64,000 nucleotides of DNA from Pseudomonas sp. UYIF39 (GCF_029963765.1 NZ_JALBYU010000018.1:1-64000), one strand, 5' to 3'; counted from the first letter of the stretch, positions 18,208-27,157 are shown. Made by a program: numbers and translations. Notes: a model not told the origin generated them from the sequence alone.

Positions 18208-19974
18208 ATGCTGCCGACCTCTCGTACCCTGCGTCTGACGTTGTACACCTTGCTGATCCTCGCCGGTGCCGTGCTGGTGGCAGGGCTTGCCATGCGCCAC
18301 GCCGAACGCCAGGCCCTGGTCGAAGACGCCGCCCGCGCCAATCAGCAATTGGCGCTCTACGCCAACTCCCTGCACACCCTGATCGACCGCTACCGCGCCC
18401 TGCCCGCCGTGCTCGCGCTGGACCCGGAGCTACGCGCTGCGCTCAATGGCTCGGTATCCGCTGAACAGCAGGACGCACTGAACCGCAAACTGGAAAAGAT
18501 CAACGGCGCGGCGCAATCCTCGACCCTGGAACTGCTCGACCGCACCGGCCTCGCCGTGGCAGCCAGCAACTGGCGTTTGCCCAGCAGCTACGTCGGCCAC
18601 AACTACGGTTTTCGCCCCTACTTCAGCCAGACCCGCACCCAGGGCACCGGGCGCTTTTACGCGGTGGGCGTGACCAGCGGCATTCCCGGTTACTTCCTGT
18701 CCAGCGCGGTCACCGGTGACGACGGCCAGTTCCTCGGCGCCATGGTGGTGAAACTCGAATTTCCGGAACTGGAGCGCGAGTGGCGTCAGGGCAGCGACAC
18801 GCTGTTGGTCAGCGATGCTCGTGGGATTATCTTCATCGCCAACCAGCCGGGCTGGCGCTATCGCTCGTTGAAGCCGCTGAGTGACAGCGATCACGCCGAA
18901 CTCAAGGCTACCCGCCAATACGACAAACAACCGCTGACACCGCTCGAGTATCAATCGGTGCGGCGCTTCGACGACAACAGTGACCTGACGCGGGTCGTGG
19001 GCCCTGACGGGACGGCGAATTACCTGTGGGAATCGCTACCGCTGAGCACTGAAGGCTGGACGTTGCACCTGCTGCGCCGCCCGCAAGTCGCGTTCGAAGA
19101 CAGCCGCAACGCCGGGCTCGCCGCCGCCGGGTTGTGGCTGGCCGTGGTGTTTCTGTTGCTGTTCCTCAATCAGCGCTGGCGTCTGGCCAAACTGCGCCAG
19201 CGCAGTCGTGAAGAGCTCGAGCAACTGGTGGAAGAGCGCACTCGCGACCTGCGCACCGCTCAGGACGGTCTGGTGCAATCGGCCAAACTCGCCGCGCTCG
19301 GCCAGATGTCTGCCGCGCTGGCCCATGAAATCAACCAGCCGCTGACCGCCCAGCGCATGCAACTGGCTACTTTGAGGCTGCTGCTCGATCACGGCCGAGT
19401 CGATGACGCCTACAAAGCACTCAGACCGGTGGATGAGATGCTGACGCGCATGGCCGCCCTCACCGGTCACCTGAAAACCTTCGCCCGCAAAAGCCCCAGC
19501 GGTTTACGTGAACGTCTGGACCTGGCGGCGGTGGTCGACCAGTCGTTGCAGCTGCTCGACGCGCGTTTGCGTGACGAACAGGTCAGCACCGTGCTGCACC
19601 TGACACGTCCGGCCTGGGTGCGTGGCGATGCGATTCGCCTGGAGCAGGTGCTGATCAATTTGCTGCGCAATGCCCTGGACGCCATGCAGGACAAACCCTG
19701 CAAACGCCTGGAAATCCGTCTCGAAGCCGACGAACAACTCTGGCGCCTGACCGTCGCCGACAACGGTGGCGGCATTGCCGAAGAGCACTTGGCGAATGTG
19801 TTTGATCCGTTCTTCACCACTAAACCGGTGGGTGATGGCCTGGGCCTCGGGCTGGCCGTATCCTTTGCCATCGTTCACGAATCGGGCGGACGCCTGAGTG
19901 CCGACAATCATGCAAACGGCGCGGTGTTCACCGTGACCTTGCCCATCGACCTGGAGGCTCCTGGCTCATGCTGA
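18208..19974 (+). CDS. Sensor histidine kinase, DctB/MifS-like
   Basis: A 588-residue membrane kinase. A first TM lies at about 10-30, a periplasmic double-Cache-type sensor at 35-305, and a second TM near 310-330. A coiled linker follows, then a phosphoacceptor segment ALAHEINQPL and an ATPase domain with NLLRNALDA, DNGGGI and GLGLGLAVS. DctB-type kinases sense C4-dicarboxylates; the closely related P. aeruginosa MifS (about the same length, from memory) senses alpha-ketoglutarate. The permease downstream makes the MifS role attractive. The ATG at 18208 starts just before the first TM; a longer reading from 18109 has no support. The stop overlaps the regulator gene by 7 bp. Confidence 0.9.
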   Translation: MLPTSRTLRLTLYTLLILAGAVLVAGLAMRHAERQALVEDAARANQQLALYANSLHTLIDRYRALPAVLALDPELRAALNGSVSAEQQDALNRKLEKINGAAQSSTLELLDRTGLAVAASNWRLPSSYVGHNYGFRPYFSQTRTQGTGRFYAVGVTSGIPGYFLSSAVTGDDGQFLGAMVVKLEFPELEREWRQGSDTLLVSDARGIIFIANQPGWRYRSLKPLSDSDHAELKATRQYDKQPLTPLEYQSVRRFDDNSDLTRVVGPDGTANYLWESLPLSTEGWTLHLLRRPQVAFEDSRNAGLAAAGLWLAVVFLLLFLNQRWRLAKLRQRSREELEQLVEERTRDLRTAQDGLVQSAKLAALGQMSAALAHEINQPLTAQRMQLATLRLLLDHGRVDDAYKALRPVDEMLTRMAALTGHLKTFARKSPSGLRERLDLAAVVDQSLQLLDARLRDEQVSTVLHLTRPAWVRGDAIRLEQVLINLLRNALDAMQDKPCKRLEIRLEADEQLWRLTVADNGGGIAEEHLANVFDPFFTTKPVGDGLGLGLAVSFAIVHESGGRLSADNHANGAVFTVTLPIDLEAPGSC

Positions 19975-21293
19975 ATTCAGTGATGGTGGTCGACGACGAA
20001 AGCAGTATTCGCAGCGCCGTCGAACAATGGCTGAGCCTGTCGGGCTTTGAAGTGCAATTGTTCAGCCGCGCCGATGAATGCCTGGCGCAGCTGCCGAAGC
20101 ATTTCCCCGGGGTGATCCTCAGCGACGTGCGCATGCCGGGCATGACCGGCCTGGAACTGCTGGCCGAAGTTCAGCGCCGCGATGCCGACTTGCCGGTGAT
20201 TCTGCTGACCGGTCACGGCGATGTGCCGATGGCGGTCGAAGCGATGCGCGATGGCGCTTACGACTTCCTCGAAAAACCCTTCAGCCCCGAAACCCTGCTT
20301 GGCAGTCTGCGTCGTGCGCTGGACAAGCGGCGGCTGGTGCTGGAAAACCGCGCCCTGCACGAGCAGGCAGACAACCGCGCCAAACTCGATGCGACGCTGC
20401 TGGGCGTGTCCCGTGGTTTGCAGACGCTGCGTCGGCAAGTGCTGGACCTGGCGACGCTGCCGGTCAATGTGTTGATTCGTGGTGAAACCGGCAGCGGCAA
20501 GGAATTGGTTGCCCGTTGTCTGCACGACTTCGGTCCGCGTGCCGACAAACCGTTTGTGGCATTGAACTGTGCGGCGATCCCAGAGCAGTTGTTCGAGGCC
20601 GAGCTGTTCGGTCACGAGAGCGGCGCGTTCACCGGCGCCTCGGGCAAACGCATCGGCAAGCTCGAATACGCCGATGGCGGCACGCTGTTTCTCGATGAAA
20701 TCGAAAGCATGCCATTGACCCAGCAGGTGAAATTGCTGCGGGTGTTGCAGGAGCAGAAGCTGGAGCGGTTGGGCTCCAATCAGAGCATCCGCGTGGATCT
20801 GCGAATCATCGCCGCGACCAAACCCGATTTGCTGGACGAAGCCCGGGCCGGACGTTTTCGCGAGGACCTGGCCTATCGATTGAACGTGGCAGAGTTGCGA
20901 CTGCCACCATTGCGCGAGCGGCGTGAAGACATTCCACTGCTGTTCGAGTCGTTTGCGCAAAATGCCGCCGAGCGTTTGGGCCGCACGTTTCCACCGCTTA
21001 GCGGCCCGCAGTTGAGCCACCTGCTGAGCCATGACTGGCCGGGCAATGTGCGCGAATTGGCGAACGTTGCCGAGCGGCAAGTGTTGGGGCTGGGCGAGCC
21101 AGAACCGATGGGGATTGATCCTGGGCAATCGCTGGCGGCGCAGCAGGAAGCGTTTGAAGCGCATTGTTTGCGCGCGGCGTTGACCCGGCATAAGGGCGAT
21201 GTGAAAGCAGTGCTTGAAGAGCTGCAACTGCCGCGCCGGACGTTCAATGAAAAGATGCAGCGGCATGGCCTGACCCGCGAGATGTTTGTGTAA
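19968..21293 (+). CDS. Sigma54-dependent response regulator, DctD/MifR-like
   Basis: A 441-residue NtrC-family activator. The receiver domain (1-120) has the acidic pair VVDDE, a phosphorylatable aspartate in LSDVRMPG near 50, and a lysine in EKPFSP. The AAA+ domain (about 140-370) has Walker A GETGSGKE, the sigma54-contacting loop ESGAFTGA and Walker B GTLFLDEIE. A Fis-type helix-turn-helix ends the protein (about 400-440). It is translationally coupled to the kinase and should activate the sigma54 promoter at 21391 for the downstream permease. The target sites would be the repeats at 21307-21349. Confidence 0.93.
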   Translation: MLNSVMVVDDESSIRSAVEQWLSLSGFEVQLFSRADECLAQLPKHFPGVILSDVRMPGMTGLELLAEVQRRDADLPVILLTGHGDVPMAVEAMRDGAYDFLEKPFSPETLLGSLRRALDKRRLVLENRALHEQADNRAKLDATLLGVSRGLQTLRRQVLDLATLPVNVLIRGETGSGKELVARCLHDFGPRADKPFVALNCAAIPEQLFEAELFGHESGAFTGASGKRIGKLEYADGGTLFLDEIESMPLTQQVKLLRVLQEQKLERLGSNQSIRVDLRIIAATKPDLLDEARAGRFREDLAYRLNVAELRLPPLRERREDIPLLFESFAQNAAERLGRTFPPLSGPQLSHLLSHDWPGNVRELANVAERQVLGLGEPEPMGIDPGQSLAAQQEAFEAHCLRAALTRHKGDVKAVLEELQLPRRTFNEKMQRHGLTREMFV

Positions 21294-21306
21294 TCGACCG
21301 TCGGCG

Positions 21307-21349
21307 ATTTTCCGCTCACACCCAGCCCTGCATAAGCGGATTTCCGCTC
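21307..21349. promoter_or_regulatory. Putative upstream activator sites for the sigma54 regulator
   Basis: AGCGGATTTCCGCT at 21335-21348 is a perfect 14-bp dyad. A related half, ATTTTCCGCTCACA, lies at 21307-21320. The shared ATTTCCGCTCACA units are about 33 bp apart, roughly three helical turns. They stand some 45-85 bp upstream of the sigma54 promoter, the usual place for NtrC-type activator binding. Confidence 0.6.
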
Positions 21350-21390
21350 ACAAAATCCCCGCACCCCCTCTAAACCGGCCCTCCTCCCCT

Positions 21391-21406
21391 TGGCACAGCT
21401 CCTGCT
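21391..21406 (+). promoter_or_regulatory. Sigma54 (-24/-12) promoter of the permease gene
   Basis: TGGCACAGCTCCTGCT fits TGGCAC-N5-TTGC with one mismatch, and its GG and GC dinucleotides are 12 bp apart as required. It lies about 60 bp upstream of the permease start codon. An A-rich stretch AAAAACAA (21442-21449) next to the Shine-Dalgarno fits the Hfq/Crc catabolite-repression motif AANAANAA. Confidence 0.8.
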
Positions 21407-21467
21407 ATAGCCCAAGCAGGCTGCGTTTCAACGCGCTCCACAAAAACAATTAAATGAAGGATCCGTC

Positions 21468-22787
21468 ATGGATAACTCACAAGCCCTGCCTCTTGGGTCG
21501 GCAGCTTCGCCTGCCAAAGAAAGAACCACTGCCAGTCGCATCAAATCGATCTTCAGCGGCTCTGTCGGCAACATGGTCGAGTGGTACGACTGGTACGTCT
21601 ACGCCGCCTTCTCTCTGTACTTCGCCAAGGCCTTTTTCCCCAAAGGCGACACCACCGCCCAACTGCTGAACACCGCCGCGATCTTCGCCGTGGGCTTCCT
21701 TATGCGCCCGATCGGTGGCTGGTTGATGGGCCTCTACGCCGACAAGGCCGGTCGCAAGAAAGCACTGATGGCTTCGGTGTATCTGATGTGTTTCGGCTCG
21801 CTGCTGATTGCCCTGAGCCCTGGTTATGAAACCATTGGCATTGGCGCACCGATCCTGCTGATTTTCGCCCGCCTGCTGCAGGGCTTGTCGGTCGGTGGCG
21901 AGTACGGCACTTCGGCAACGTACCTCAGCGAGATGGCGACCAAGGAACGTCGCGGCTTCTACTCCAGCTTCCAGTACGTAACGCTGATCTCCGGCCAGCT
22001 CATCGCGTTGGCGGTGCTGATCGTGCTGCAACAGACCCTGACCACCGAGCAGCTCTACGCCTGGGGCTGGCGCATCCCGTTCGCCATCGGCGCGCTGTGT
22101 GCCGTGGTCGCGCTGTACCTGCGACGCGGCATGGAAGAAACCGAGTCGTTCTCCAAGAAAGAGAAGGCCAAGGAAAGCGCGATGCGCACCTTGATGCGCC
22201 ATCCGAAGGAACTGATGACCGTGGTCGGCCTGACCATGGGCGGCACCCTGGCGTTCTACACCTACACCACGTACATGCAGAAATACCTGGTGAACACCGT
22301 CGGCATGAGCATCTCCGACTCCACCACCATTTCCGCTGCCACGCTGTTCCTGTTCATGTGCCTGCAACCGATCATCGGCGGCTTGTCGGATAAAGTCGGT
22401 CGCCGGCCGATCCTGATTGCGTTCGGTATTCTCGGAACGCTATTCACCGTACCGATCCTGACCACCCTGCACACCGTGCAGACCTGGTGGGGCGCGTTCT
22501 TCCTGATCATGGCGGCACTGATCATTGTCAGCGGCTATACCTCGATCAACGCGGTGGTCAAAGCCGAACTGTTCCCGACCGAGATTCGTGCGCTGGGCGT
22601 TGGTTTGCCGTACGCGCTGACCGTGTCGATCTTCGGCGGCACCGCTGAATACATCGCACTGTGGTTCAAGAGCATCGGCATGGAAACCGGTTACTACTGG
22701 TATGTCACTGCGTGTATTGCCGTGTCGTTGCTGGTCTACGTGACCATGAAAGACACCCGCAAACATTCGCGGATCGAGACGGACTGA
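21468..22787 (+). CDS. kgtP: MHS-family alpha-ketoglutarate/dicarboxylate permease, KgtP-like
   Basis: A 439-residue major facilitator of the metabolite:H+ symporter family with twelve predicted TM helices. The signatures NMVEWYDWYVYA near residue 30, DKAGRKKAL between TM2 and TM3, and LLQGLSVGGEYG near 140 are typical of KgtP and its relatives. The transported acid is inferred from the family and from the DctBD/MifSR-type regulators upstream. AAGGA stands 6 nt before the ATG. Expression should be sigma54-dependent and induced by the sensed acid. An alternative is succinate/malate or citrate uptake, since MHS members are hard to tell apart. Confidence 0.85.
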   Translation: MDNSQALPLGSAASPAKERTTASRIKSIFSGSVGNMVEWYDWYVYAAFSLYFAKAFFPKGDTTAQLLNTAAIFAVGFLMRPIGGWLMGLYADKAGRKKALMASVYLMCFGSLLIALSPGYETIGIGAPILLIFARLLQGLSVGGEYGTSATYLSEMATKERRGFYSSFQYVTLISGQLIALAVLIVLQQTLTTEQLYAWGWRIPFAIGALCAVVALYLRRGMEETESFSKKEKAKESAMRTLMRHPKELMTVVGLTMGGTLAFYTYTTYMQKYLVNTVGMSISDSTTISAATLFLFMCLQPIIGGLSDKVGRRPILIAFGILGTLFTVPILTTLHTVQTWWGAFFLIMAALIIVSGYTSINAVVKAELFPTEIRALGVGLPYALTVSIFGGTAEYIALWFKSIGMETGYYWYVTACIAVSLLVYVTMKDTRKHSRIETD

Positions 22788-22983
22788 CAGTTACATTGAT
22801 GGTGGCTGTGATGGCCCCACCTCGGTTTCAAGTCGCCCCCCTCCAGCAGATAACGATCGGTTAATGCCCCCGCAGCATTCTGCAGCTGACCGCATCCAAA
22901 TCAACGTGACGCACGTATATCCGTTACAGGCCCTGAATCAGCGCCTGAACGTATTCACCGCGAACGAGCCTGGAGTACCTATC

Positions 22984-23175
22984 ATGAAAATCCAACTGAT
23001 CCTCGCCCTGACCCTTTCCGTATTGGCCGCCAACACCTTCGCCGCTGATGGTTATGACAAAACCGGCTCGGCCTATTTCTCCTCCGAAGCCAGCGCCTCC
23101 GTCGAACGCGCTCATTCTGATACCTATGCCGCTGACGGTTTCGACAAAACCGGAACTGCAGAAGCTATTGGCTGA
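22984..23175 (+). CDS. Small secreted protein with duplicated ADG[YF]DKTG[ST]A motif
   Basis: A 63-residue protein with a clear signal peptide (MKIQLILALTLSVLAANTFA, cleavage near residue 20). The mature chain is only about 43 residues. It begins ADGYDKTGSA and ends with a near copy, ADGFDKTGTA, separated by a polar serine/alanine-rich stretch. The start at 22984 is chosen because it places the signal peptide at the N-terminus. I recognise no family. The two DKTG units could bind a ligand or metal, but that is a guess. A short hairpin terminator follows, suggesting an independent unit. Confidence 0.65.
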   Translation: MKIQLILALTLSVLAANTFAADGYDKTGSAYFSSEASASVERAHSDTYAADGFDKTGTAEAIG

Positions 23176-23194
23176 TAACCGGAGGAATGTTCAC

Positions 23195-23217
23195 AGCCCG
23201 GCTTCGGCCGGGCTTAC
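23195..23217 (+). terminator. Hairpin after the small secreted gene
   Basis: AGCCCGGC-TTCG-GCCGGGCT, an 8-bp stem with a stable UUCG tetraloop, 20 bp after the stop. The T tract is weak (TTACT). Confidence 0.6.
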
Positions 23218-23259
23218 TCGTTTCTGGAAGAACACAAATGCCGAACCAACACACAACCC

Positions 23260-23349
23260 TGTGGGAGCGAGCTTGCTCGCGATAGCGTTCGGTCAGTCGA
23301 CATCAATGATGAATGTCAGACCGCAATCGCGAGCAAGCTCGCTCCCACA
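23260..23349. repeat. REP-type inverted pair
   Basis: TGTGGGAGCGAGCTTGCTCG at 23260-23279 faces its inverted copy ending at 23349, with a spacer of about 35 bp. It lies between the small secreted gene and the flavin reductase. Confidence 0.88.
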
Positions 23350-23427
23350 TTGATCGAAGATGGACTGGAATTATGCCGCAGGCCCTTGCACCATGACCGC
23401 CTCCCGAGCCCCCCAGGAATTTACGCC

Positions 23428-24057
23428 ATGCCCGACGACATCCATTTCTACGAACCCGCCAACGGCCACGGCCTGCCGCATGACCCGTTCAATGCCATCG
23501 TCGGCCCGCGTCCCATCGGCTGGATTTCCTCCCAGGATGCCGATGGCCGCCTGAACCTGGCGCCTTACAGCTTCTTCAACGCGTTCAACTACATTCCGCC
23601 AATCATTGGTTTTTCCAGTGTCGGGCGTAAAGACAGCCTGAATAACATCGAGCGAACCGGCGAATTCGCCTGGAACCTGGCGACCCGGCCACTGGCCGAG
23701 CAGATGAACCAGTGCTCTGCCATGGTCGGGCCTGAGGTCAACGAGTTCGAGCTGTCCGGGCTAAACCCGGCAGCGTCGAAAATCATTCAGGTGCCGCGCG
23801 TCGCCGAAAGCCCGGTGTCCTTCGAGTGCAAGGTCACGCAGATCATTCAGTTGCAGCGGGCCGACGGGAATGTGGTGCCGAGCTGGCTGATACTCGGCGA
23901 AGTGGTCGCCGTGCATATCGCCAAGTGGCTATTGAAGGATGGGGTGTACGACACCGCCGCGGCAGAACCGATCCTGCGCGGCGGCGGGCCAGCGGATTAT
24001 TTCCAGCTGGGGCCTGAGGCGTTGTTCAAGATGTATCGCCCGGGGGCGGTCAAGTAA
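23428..24057 (+). CDS. Flavin reductase family protein (FMN-binding split barrel)
   Basis: A 209-residue flavin-reductase-like protein. Features typical of the family: PFNAIVGPRPIGWISS near residues 18-33, where FMN binds, NLAPYSFFNAFNYIPP near 42-57, and a conserved EFAWNLAT near 82. These proteins bind FMN and may reduce it for a partner monooxygenase or act on their own. The ATG is preceded by CCAGGAATTTACGCC. The gene stops directly against the stop of the convergent 76-residue gene. An antibiotic-biosynthesis-monooxygenase-type gene lies nearby, but no functional link is proven. Confidence 0.85.
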   Translation: MPDDIHFYEPANGHGLPHDPFNAIVGPRPIGWISSQDADGRLNLAPYSFFNAFNYIPPIIGFSSVGRKDSLNNIERTGEFAWNLATRPLAEQMNQCSAMVGPEVNEFELSGLNPAASKIIQVPRVAESPVSFECKVTQIIQLQRADGNVVPSWLILGEVVAVHIAKWLLKDGVYDTAAAEPILRGGGPADYFQLGPEALFKMYRPGAVK

Positions 24058-24288
24058 TTACCAGATCAGGTCGCCGTCTTCGCTGACGTCTTTGAGGTGC
24101 GTCAACTGCAGCGCGGCGGCTTCATCGGCCTCGCGGGCAGTTTTGAAGGTCTGTTCTTCGAGCAGCTTGTGAAAGCGCGGTGCACCCGAACCACCGATGG
24201 CTTTGGTGGCGATTGCGGCGTGATAACCGCCCTCGCGGGGTACTACGGCAGATACGGCTTCGAAGGTTTCAAAGGCTTTGCGTGCCAT
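24058..24288 (-). CDS. Small conserved-looking hypothetical protein
   Basis: A 76-residue soluble protein without signal peptide or TM segment. It has a mixed N-terminal half (ETFEAVSAVV...GYHAAIATKAI) and an acidic alanine-rich helix (AREADEAAALQLTHLKDV) near residues 50-70. AGGA lies 9 nt upstream of the ATG. Codon use resembles its neighbours. I cannot assign a family. Its stop abuts that of the flavin reductase on the other strand. Confidence 0.6.
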   Translation of the reverse strand: MARKAFETFEAVSAVVPREGGYHAAIATKAIGGSGAPRFHKLLEEQTFKTAREADEAAALQLTHLKDVSEDGDLIW

Positions 24289-24329
24289 GTCGTGGATCCT
24301 GGCTGATTGAGAGTTGAGCCATTAAACCC

Positions 24330-24683
24330 TCAACCGGCCATTTTGTGTACCCACGACTGGGACTGCCCCAGCGCCTGGGCGGCCGACACGTCCTTGAAGG
24401 TATGAAAATCCAGGCTGTTGACCACCAGGTCTTGCACCAACCCGGCAAAGATCTGCATGGCCGGGGTGCTGAAATAAGCGGTCATGGCCTGCTGGTTCAT
24501 CCAGAAACCGGACACCAGCCACAACTCCGGATCGCACTGCGAATGCTGCAGGGCAAAATTCAGGCAACCCGGTGCGCTGCGGGACGGCTCGATCAAGGCG
24601 CTCAGGCGCGCACCGAGTTCCGCCGAACGCCCGGCGCGGGCGCGGACAAAAGCCATATGACTGACGGGGATCTGCGTAGACAT
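24330..24683 (-). CDS. Antibiotic biosynthesis monooxygenase (ABM) domain protein
   Basis: A 117-residue single-domain protein of the dimeric alpha-beta barrel fold. The hallmarks VRARAGRSAELGARL near residues 13-27, PGCLNFALQHS near 38-48 and ELWLVSGFWMNQQAM near 53-67 are typical of ABM proteins (quinol monooxygenase and heme-degrading relatives). The substrate is unknown. GGGAGG stands 6 nt before this ATG, which decides against an in-frame TTG two codons upstream. It is divergent from the AraC regulator across a 335-bp region, so that regulator may control it. Confidence 0.75.
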   Translation of the reverse strand: MSTQIPVSHMAFVRARAGRSAELGARLSALIEPSRSAPGCLNFALQHSQCDPELWLVSGFWMNQQAMTAYFSTPAMQIFAGLVQDLVVNSLDFHTFKDVSAAQALGQSQSWVHKMAG

Positions 24684-25018
24684 GTTCAACCCTCCCAGGT
24701 ACTCGAGTGGCAGCCGTGGGACGGGCTGCGACAGGATCCAAGGTTAAGCGCGCCGGCGGAAGCGCGGTTAGTCGATTCCTGCCGGCTTGTTGCACAATCC
24801 TGCGCGGCGTCTCGAAAAACCTGTAACAACCTGCCAAGACCTTCGTGCCAATGAAACAGGGCTTTCAAGCAAGTTTTCCCTGGGTTGCCCTGTCATTGAG
24901 GTGCCGTAAATTCACTCCGTGCAGAATCAGGCAAGGTTGAGGCAGGATGTGTCTACCGCTTCGTCTTGCACAAACTTAAGCTCGCCTCATTACTGACGCC
25001 CCACCGAGGATGCCTTGC
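24684..25018. other. Divergent intergenic region, no gene seen
   Basis: 335 bp between the ABM gene (minus) and the AraC gene (plus). It must hold both promoters and possibly an AraC-type operator. I see no repeat element, RNA gene or convincing ORF. Confidence 0.5.
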
Positions 25019-25948
25019 ATGTCGTCGCTCGATCATTTCCAAGCCCCGCTGGACGCCGACATGGAGAAACAGCGCGCGGAACTGGCCGCTATCATCCGCC
25101 GTAACACGGCGGAGGATGGCACTTATGCCACTGCCGTCGGCTCGCTCTTCATGTCTCGCCATAGCAACTCCCATGAGTTTGCCCCGGTACTGGCGCAACC
25201 CGCGCTGTGCATCATGGCGCAGGGCCGTAAAGAGGTCAGGCTGGCCGATGAATACTTCAATTACGATCCGCTGAATTACCTGGTGGTGTCGGTTTCGATG
25301 CCACTGAGCGGGCGCGTGGTGAATGTCACGTCTGAAGAACCGATCCTCGCGGTGCGGCTGGATATCGACCCGGCGGAAATCACCGCGCTGATTGCCGACG
25401 CCGGTCCTCTCGGTGTGCCCACCCGGCCGACGGGACGCGGCTTGTATGTTGAACGGATCGACACCGCGATGCTCGACGCCGTACTGCGTCTGGCGCGATT
25501 GCTGGACGCCCCGAAAGACATCGCCATGCTCGCACCACTGATTCGCCGGGAAATTCTGTATCGGCTATTGCGCAGCCAGCAGGGTCATCGGCTGTACGAA
25601 ATCGCTATTGCCAACAGCCATAGCCATCGCATCAGCCAGGCGATCAAATGGCTCAACGGCAACTATGAACAGCCGCTGCGCATCGATGATCTGGCGAAGG
25701 AAGTGAACCTGAGCGTGTCGACGTTGCATCACCGGTTCAAGGCGATGACGGCGATGAGTCCGTTGCAGTATCAGAAGCAACTGCGCCTGCAAGAAGCGCG
25801 GCGGTTGATGCTGGCGGAAGGGTTGGAGGCTTCGGCAGCGGGGTATCGGGTGGGGTATGAAAGCCCTTCGCAATTCAGCCGGGAGTACAGCCGGTTGTTT
25901 GGGGCTCCGCCGTTGCGGGATCTAGCGCGGTTGCGGTTGACGGTTTGA
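25019..25948 (+). CDS. AraC-family transcriptional regulator (AraC_N type)
   Basis: A 309-residue regulator. The N-terminal half matches the AraC_N ligand-binding region seen in regulators of aldehyde and alcohol metabolism genes (ALCIMAQGRKEV near 60, YLVVSVSMPLSG near 85). The C-terminal half (about 205-300) has the paired helix-turn-helix: LAKEVNLSVSTLHHRFK and GYESPSQFSREYSRLFG. The start at ATG 25019 gives the usual family length; an ATG three codons upstream is possible. The likely target is the divergent ABM gene or its own promoter. Confidence 0.88.
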   Translation: MSSLDHFQAPLDADMEKQRAELAAIIRRNTAEDGTYATAVGSLFMSRHSNSHEFAPVLAQPALCIMAQGRKEVRLADEYFNYDPLNYLVVSVSMPLSGRVVNVTSEEPILAVRLDIDPAEITALIADAGPLGVPTRPTGRGLYVERIDTAMLDAVLRLARLLDAPKDIAMLAPLIRREILYRLLRSQQGHRLYEIAIANSHSHRISQAIKWLNGNYEQPLRIDDLAKEVNLSVSTLHHRFKAMTAMSPLQYQKQLRLQEARRLMLAEGLEASAAGYRVGYESPSQFSREYSRLFGAPPLRDLARLRLTV

Positions 25949-25970
25949 GCTGATTTTTGTGCTGGTTTTG

Positions 25971-26078
25971 CCGGCCCCATCGCGAGCAGGCTCACTCCCA
26001 CAGTGGATCTCCTGTGAACACAGAATTTGTGAACACCAAAGATCAAATGTGGGAGTGAGCCTGCTCGCGATGGGGCCA
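25971..26078. repeat. REP-type inverted pair, GAGTGAGCCTGCTCGCGATGGGG variant
   Basis: The arms GCCCCATCGCGAGCAGGC (from about 25974) and its inverted copy (to about 26077) bracket a spacer with the GTGAACA units also seen at the window start. It sits between convergent genes, where it can serve as a two-way transcription barrier. Confidence 0.88.
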
Positions 26079-26101
26079 GCAAGGCTGGCATCAAATCCGG
26101 A

Positions 26102-27157
26102 TCAGGCGCCGAGTACTCGGCACGCCTCAGCCGGCAACGTCACCGACACCGGATTGCCAATGCTCAACCCAAACCCCTGACACGGCGTACTCAACGCCGT
26201 AAACGACACCCCGGAACACTCCACTGTCGTCTCAATCGTCGCGCCAATATCACGCACGAACGTCACCTTGCCGAGCAACCGATTACCCGCCGTCGCCTGA
26301 GGATGCGACAGTTGCAGGTCCTCAGGACGAATCAGCATCTTCACTTTCTCACCCACCACGATGCTGCTGCAGATCGGCACTTCCAGCGCATCGCCACCCG
26401 GCAGCCCAATCTTGCCGTTGCCCAGCGCGGTGGCCGGGAAGATATTGCCCGAGCCGATAAAGTCCGCGACAAATTCATTGGCCGGGTGACGATAGATTTC
26501 AATCGGCGTGCCCACTTGCTGCACCCGATGTTCACCCAATACCACAACGATATCCGCCATGGTCATGGCCTCACGCTGGTCGTGGGTCACCATGATGGTG
26601 GTGATGTTCAAGCGTTGTTGCAGCTGACGAATTTCCACCTGCATCGATTCACGCAGCTTGGCGTCGAGCGCCGACAGCGGCTCATCCAGCAGCAGGATTT
26701 TCGGCCGCGAGGCAATCGCCCGGGCAATCGCCACGCGTTGACGTTGACCACCGGAGAGTTTGGCCACCGGACGATCAATCATCTCGCTCAGCTGAATCAG
26801 CTCGAGCAACTCCACCACCCGCGCCTGCTGATCAGCCTTGCTGACGCCACGCAGTTTCAGCGGATAGGCGATGTTCTCCCCCACCGTCATGTGCGGGAAC
26901 AACGCCAGAGATTGGAACACCATGCCGAAGTTGCGCTGATGCGCCGGGGTGTGGCCGATGTCTTCACCGTCCAGGCGAATCTCGCCGCCACTCAGGGTTT
27001 CAAGCCCTGCGATCATTCGCAGCAACGTGGTTTTGCCGCAGCCCGAAGGGCCGAGGAAACACACCAGTTTGCCCTCAGGCAAATGCAGGTTCACATCCTT
27101 TACCGCGCAGGCCGAGCCGTAATGTTTCTCGACGTTTTCCAGAATCAGACCAGTCAT
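26102..27157 (-). CDS. ABC transporter ATP-binding protein, PotA-like
   Basis: A 351-residue ATPase of the polyamine/opine importer class. Walker A GPSGCGKTT near residue 38, signature LSGGQRQRV near 135, Walker B ILLLDEPLSALD near 155, H-loop TVMVTHD-like (IMVTHDQ) near 190, then a C-terminal TOBE domain. It energises import through the two permeases encoded immediately upstream. It is the last gene of the transporter operon, starting 16 bp after the second permease stop, with GAGGT 6 nt before the ATG. Confidence 0.93.
   Translation of the reverse strand: MTGLILENVEKHYGSACAVKDVNLHLPEGKLVCFLGPSGCGKTTLLRMIAGLETLSGGEIRLDGEDIGHTPAHQRNFGMVFQSLALFPHMTVGENIAYPLKLRGVSKADQQARVVELLELIQLSEMIDRPVAKLSGGQRQRVAIARAIASRPKILLLDEPLSALDAKLRESMQVEIRQLQQRLNITTIMVTHDQREAMTMADIVVVLGEHRVQQVGTPIEIYRHPANEFVADFIGSGNIFPATALGNGKIGLPGGDALEVPICSSIVVGEKVKMLIRPEDLQLSHPQATAGNRLLGKVTFVRDIGATIETTVECSGVSFTALSTPCQGFGLSIGNPVSVTLPAEACRVLGA

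Noticed and set aside
18208..21293. Naming the pair dctB/dctD outright
   Set aside because: The neighbour is an MHS permease rather than DctA or DctPQM, and the lengths fit MifS/MifR as I recall them. Either name may be right.
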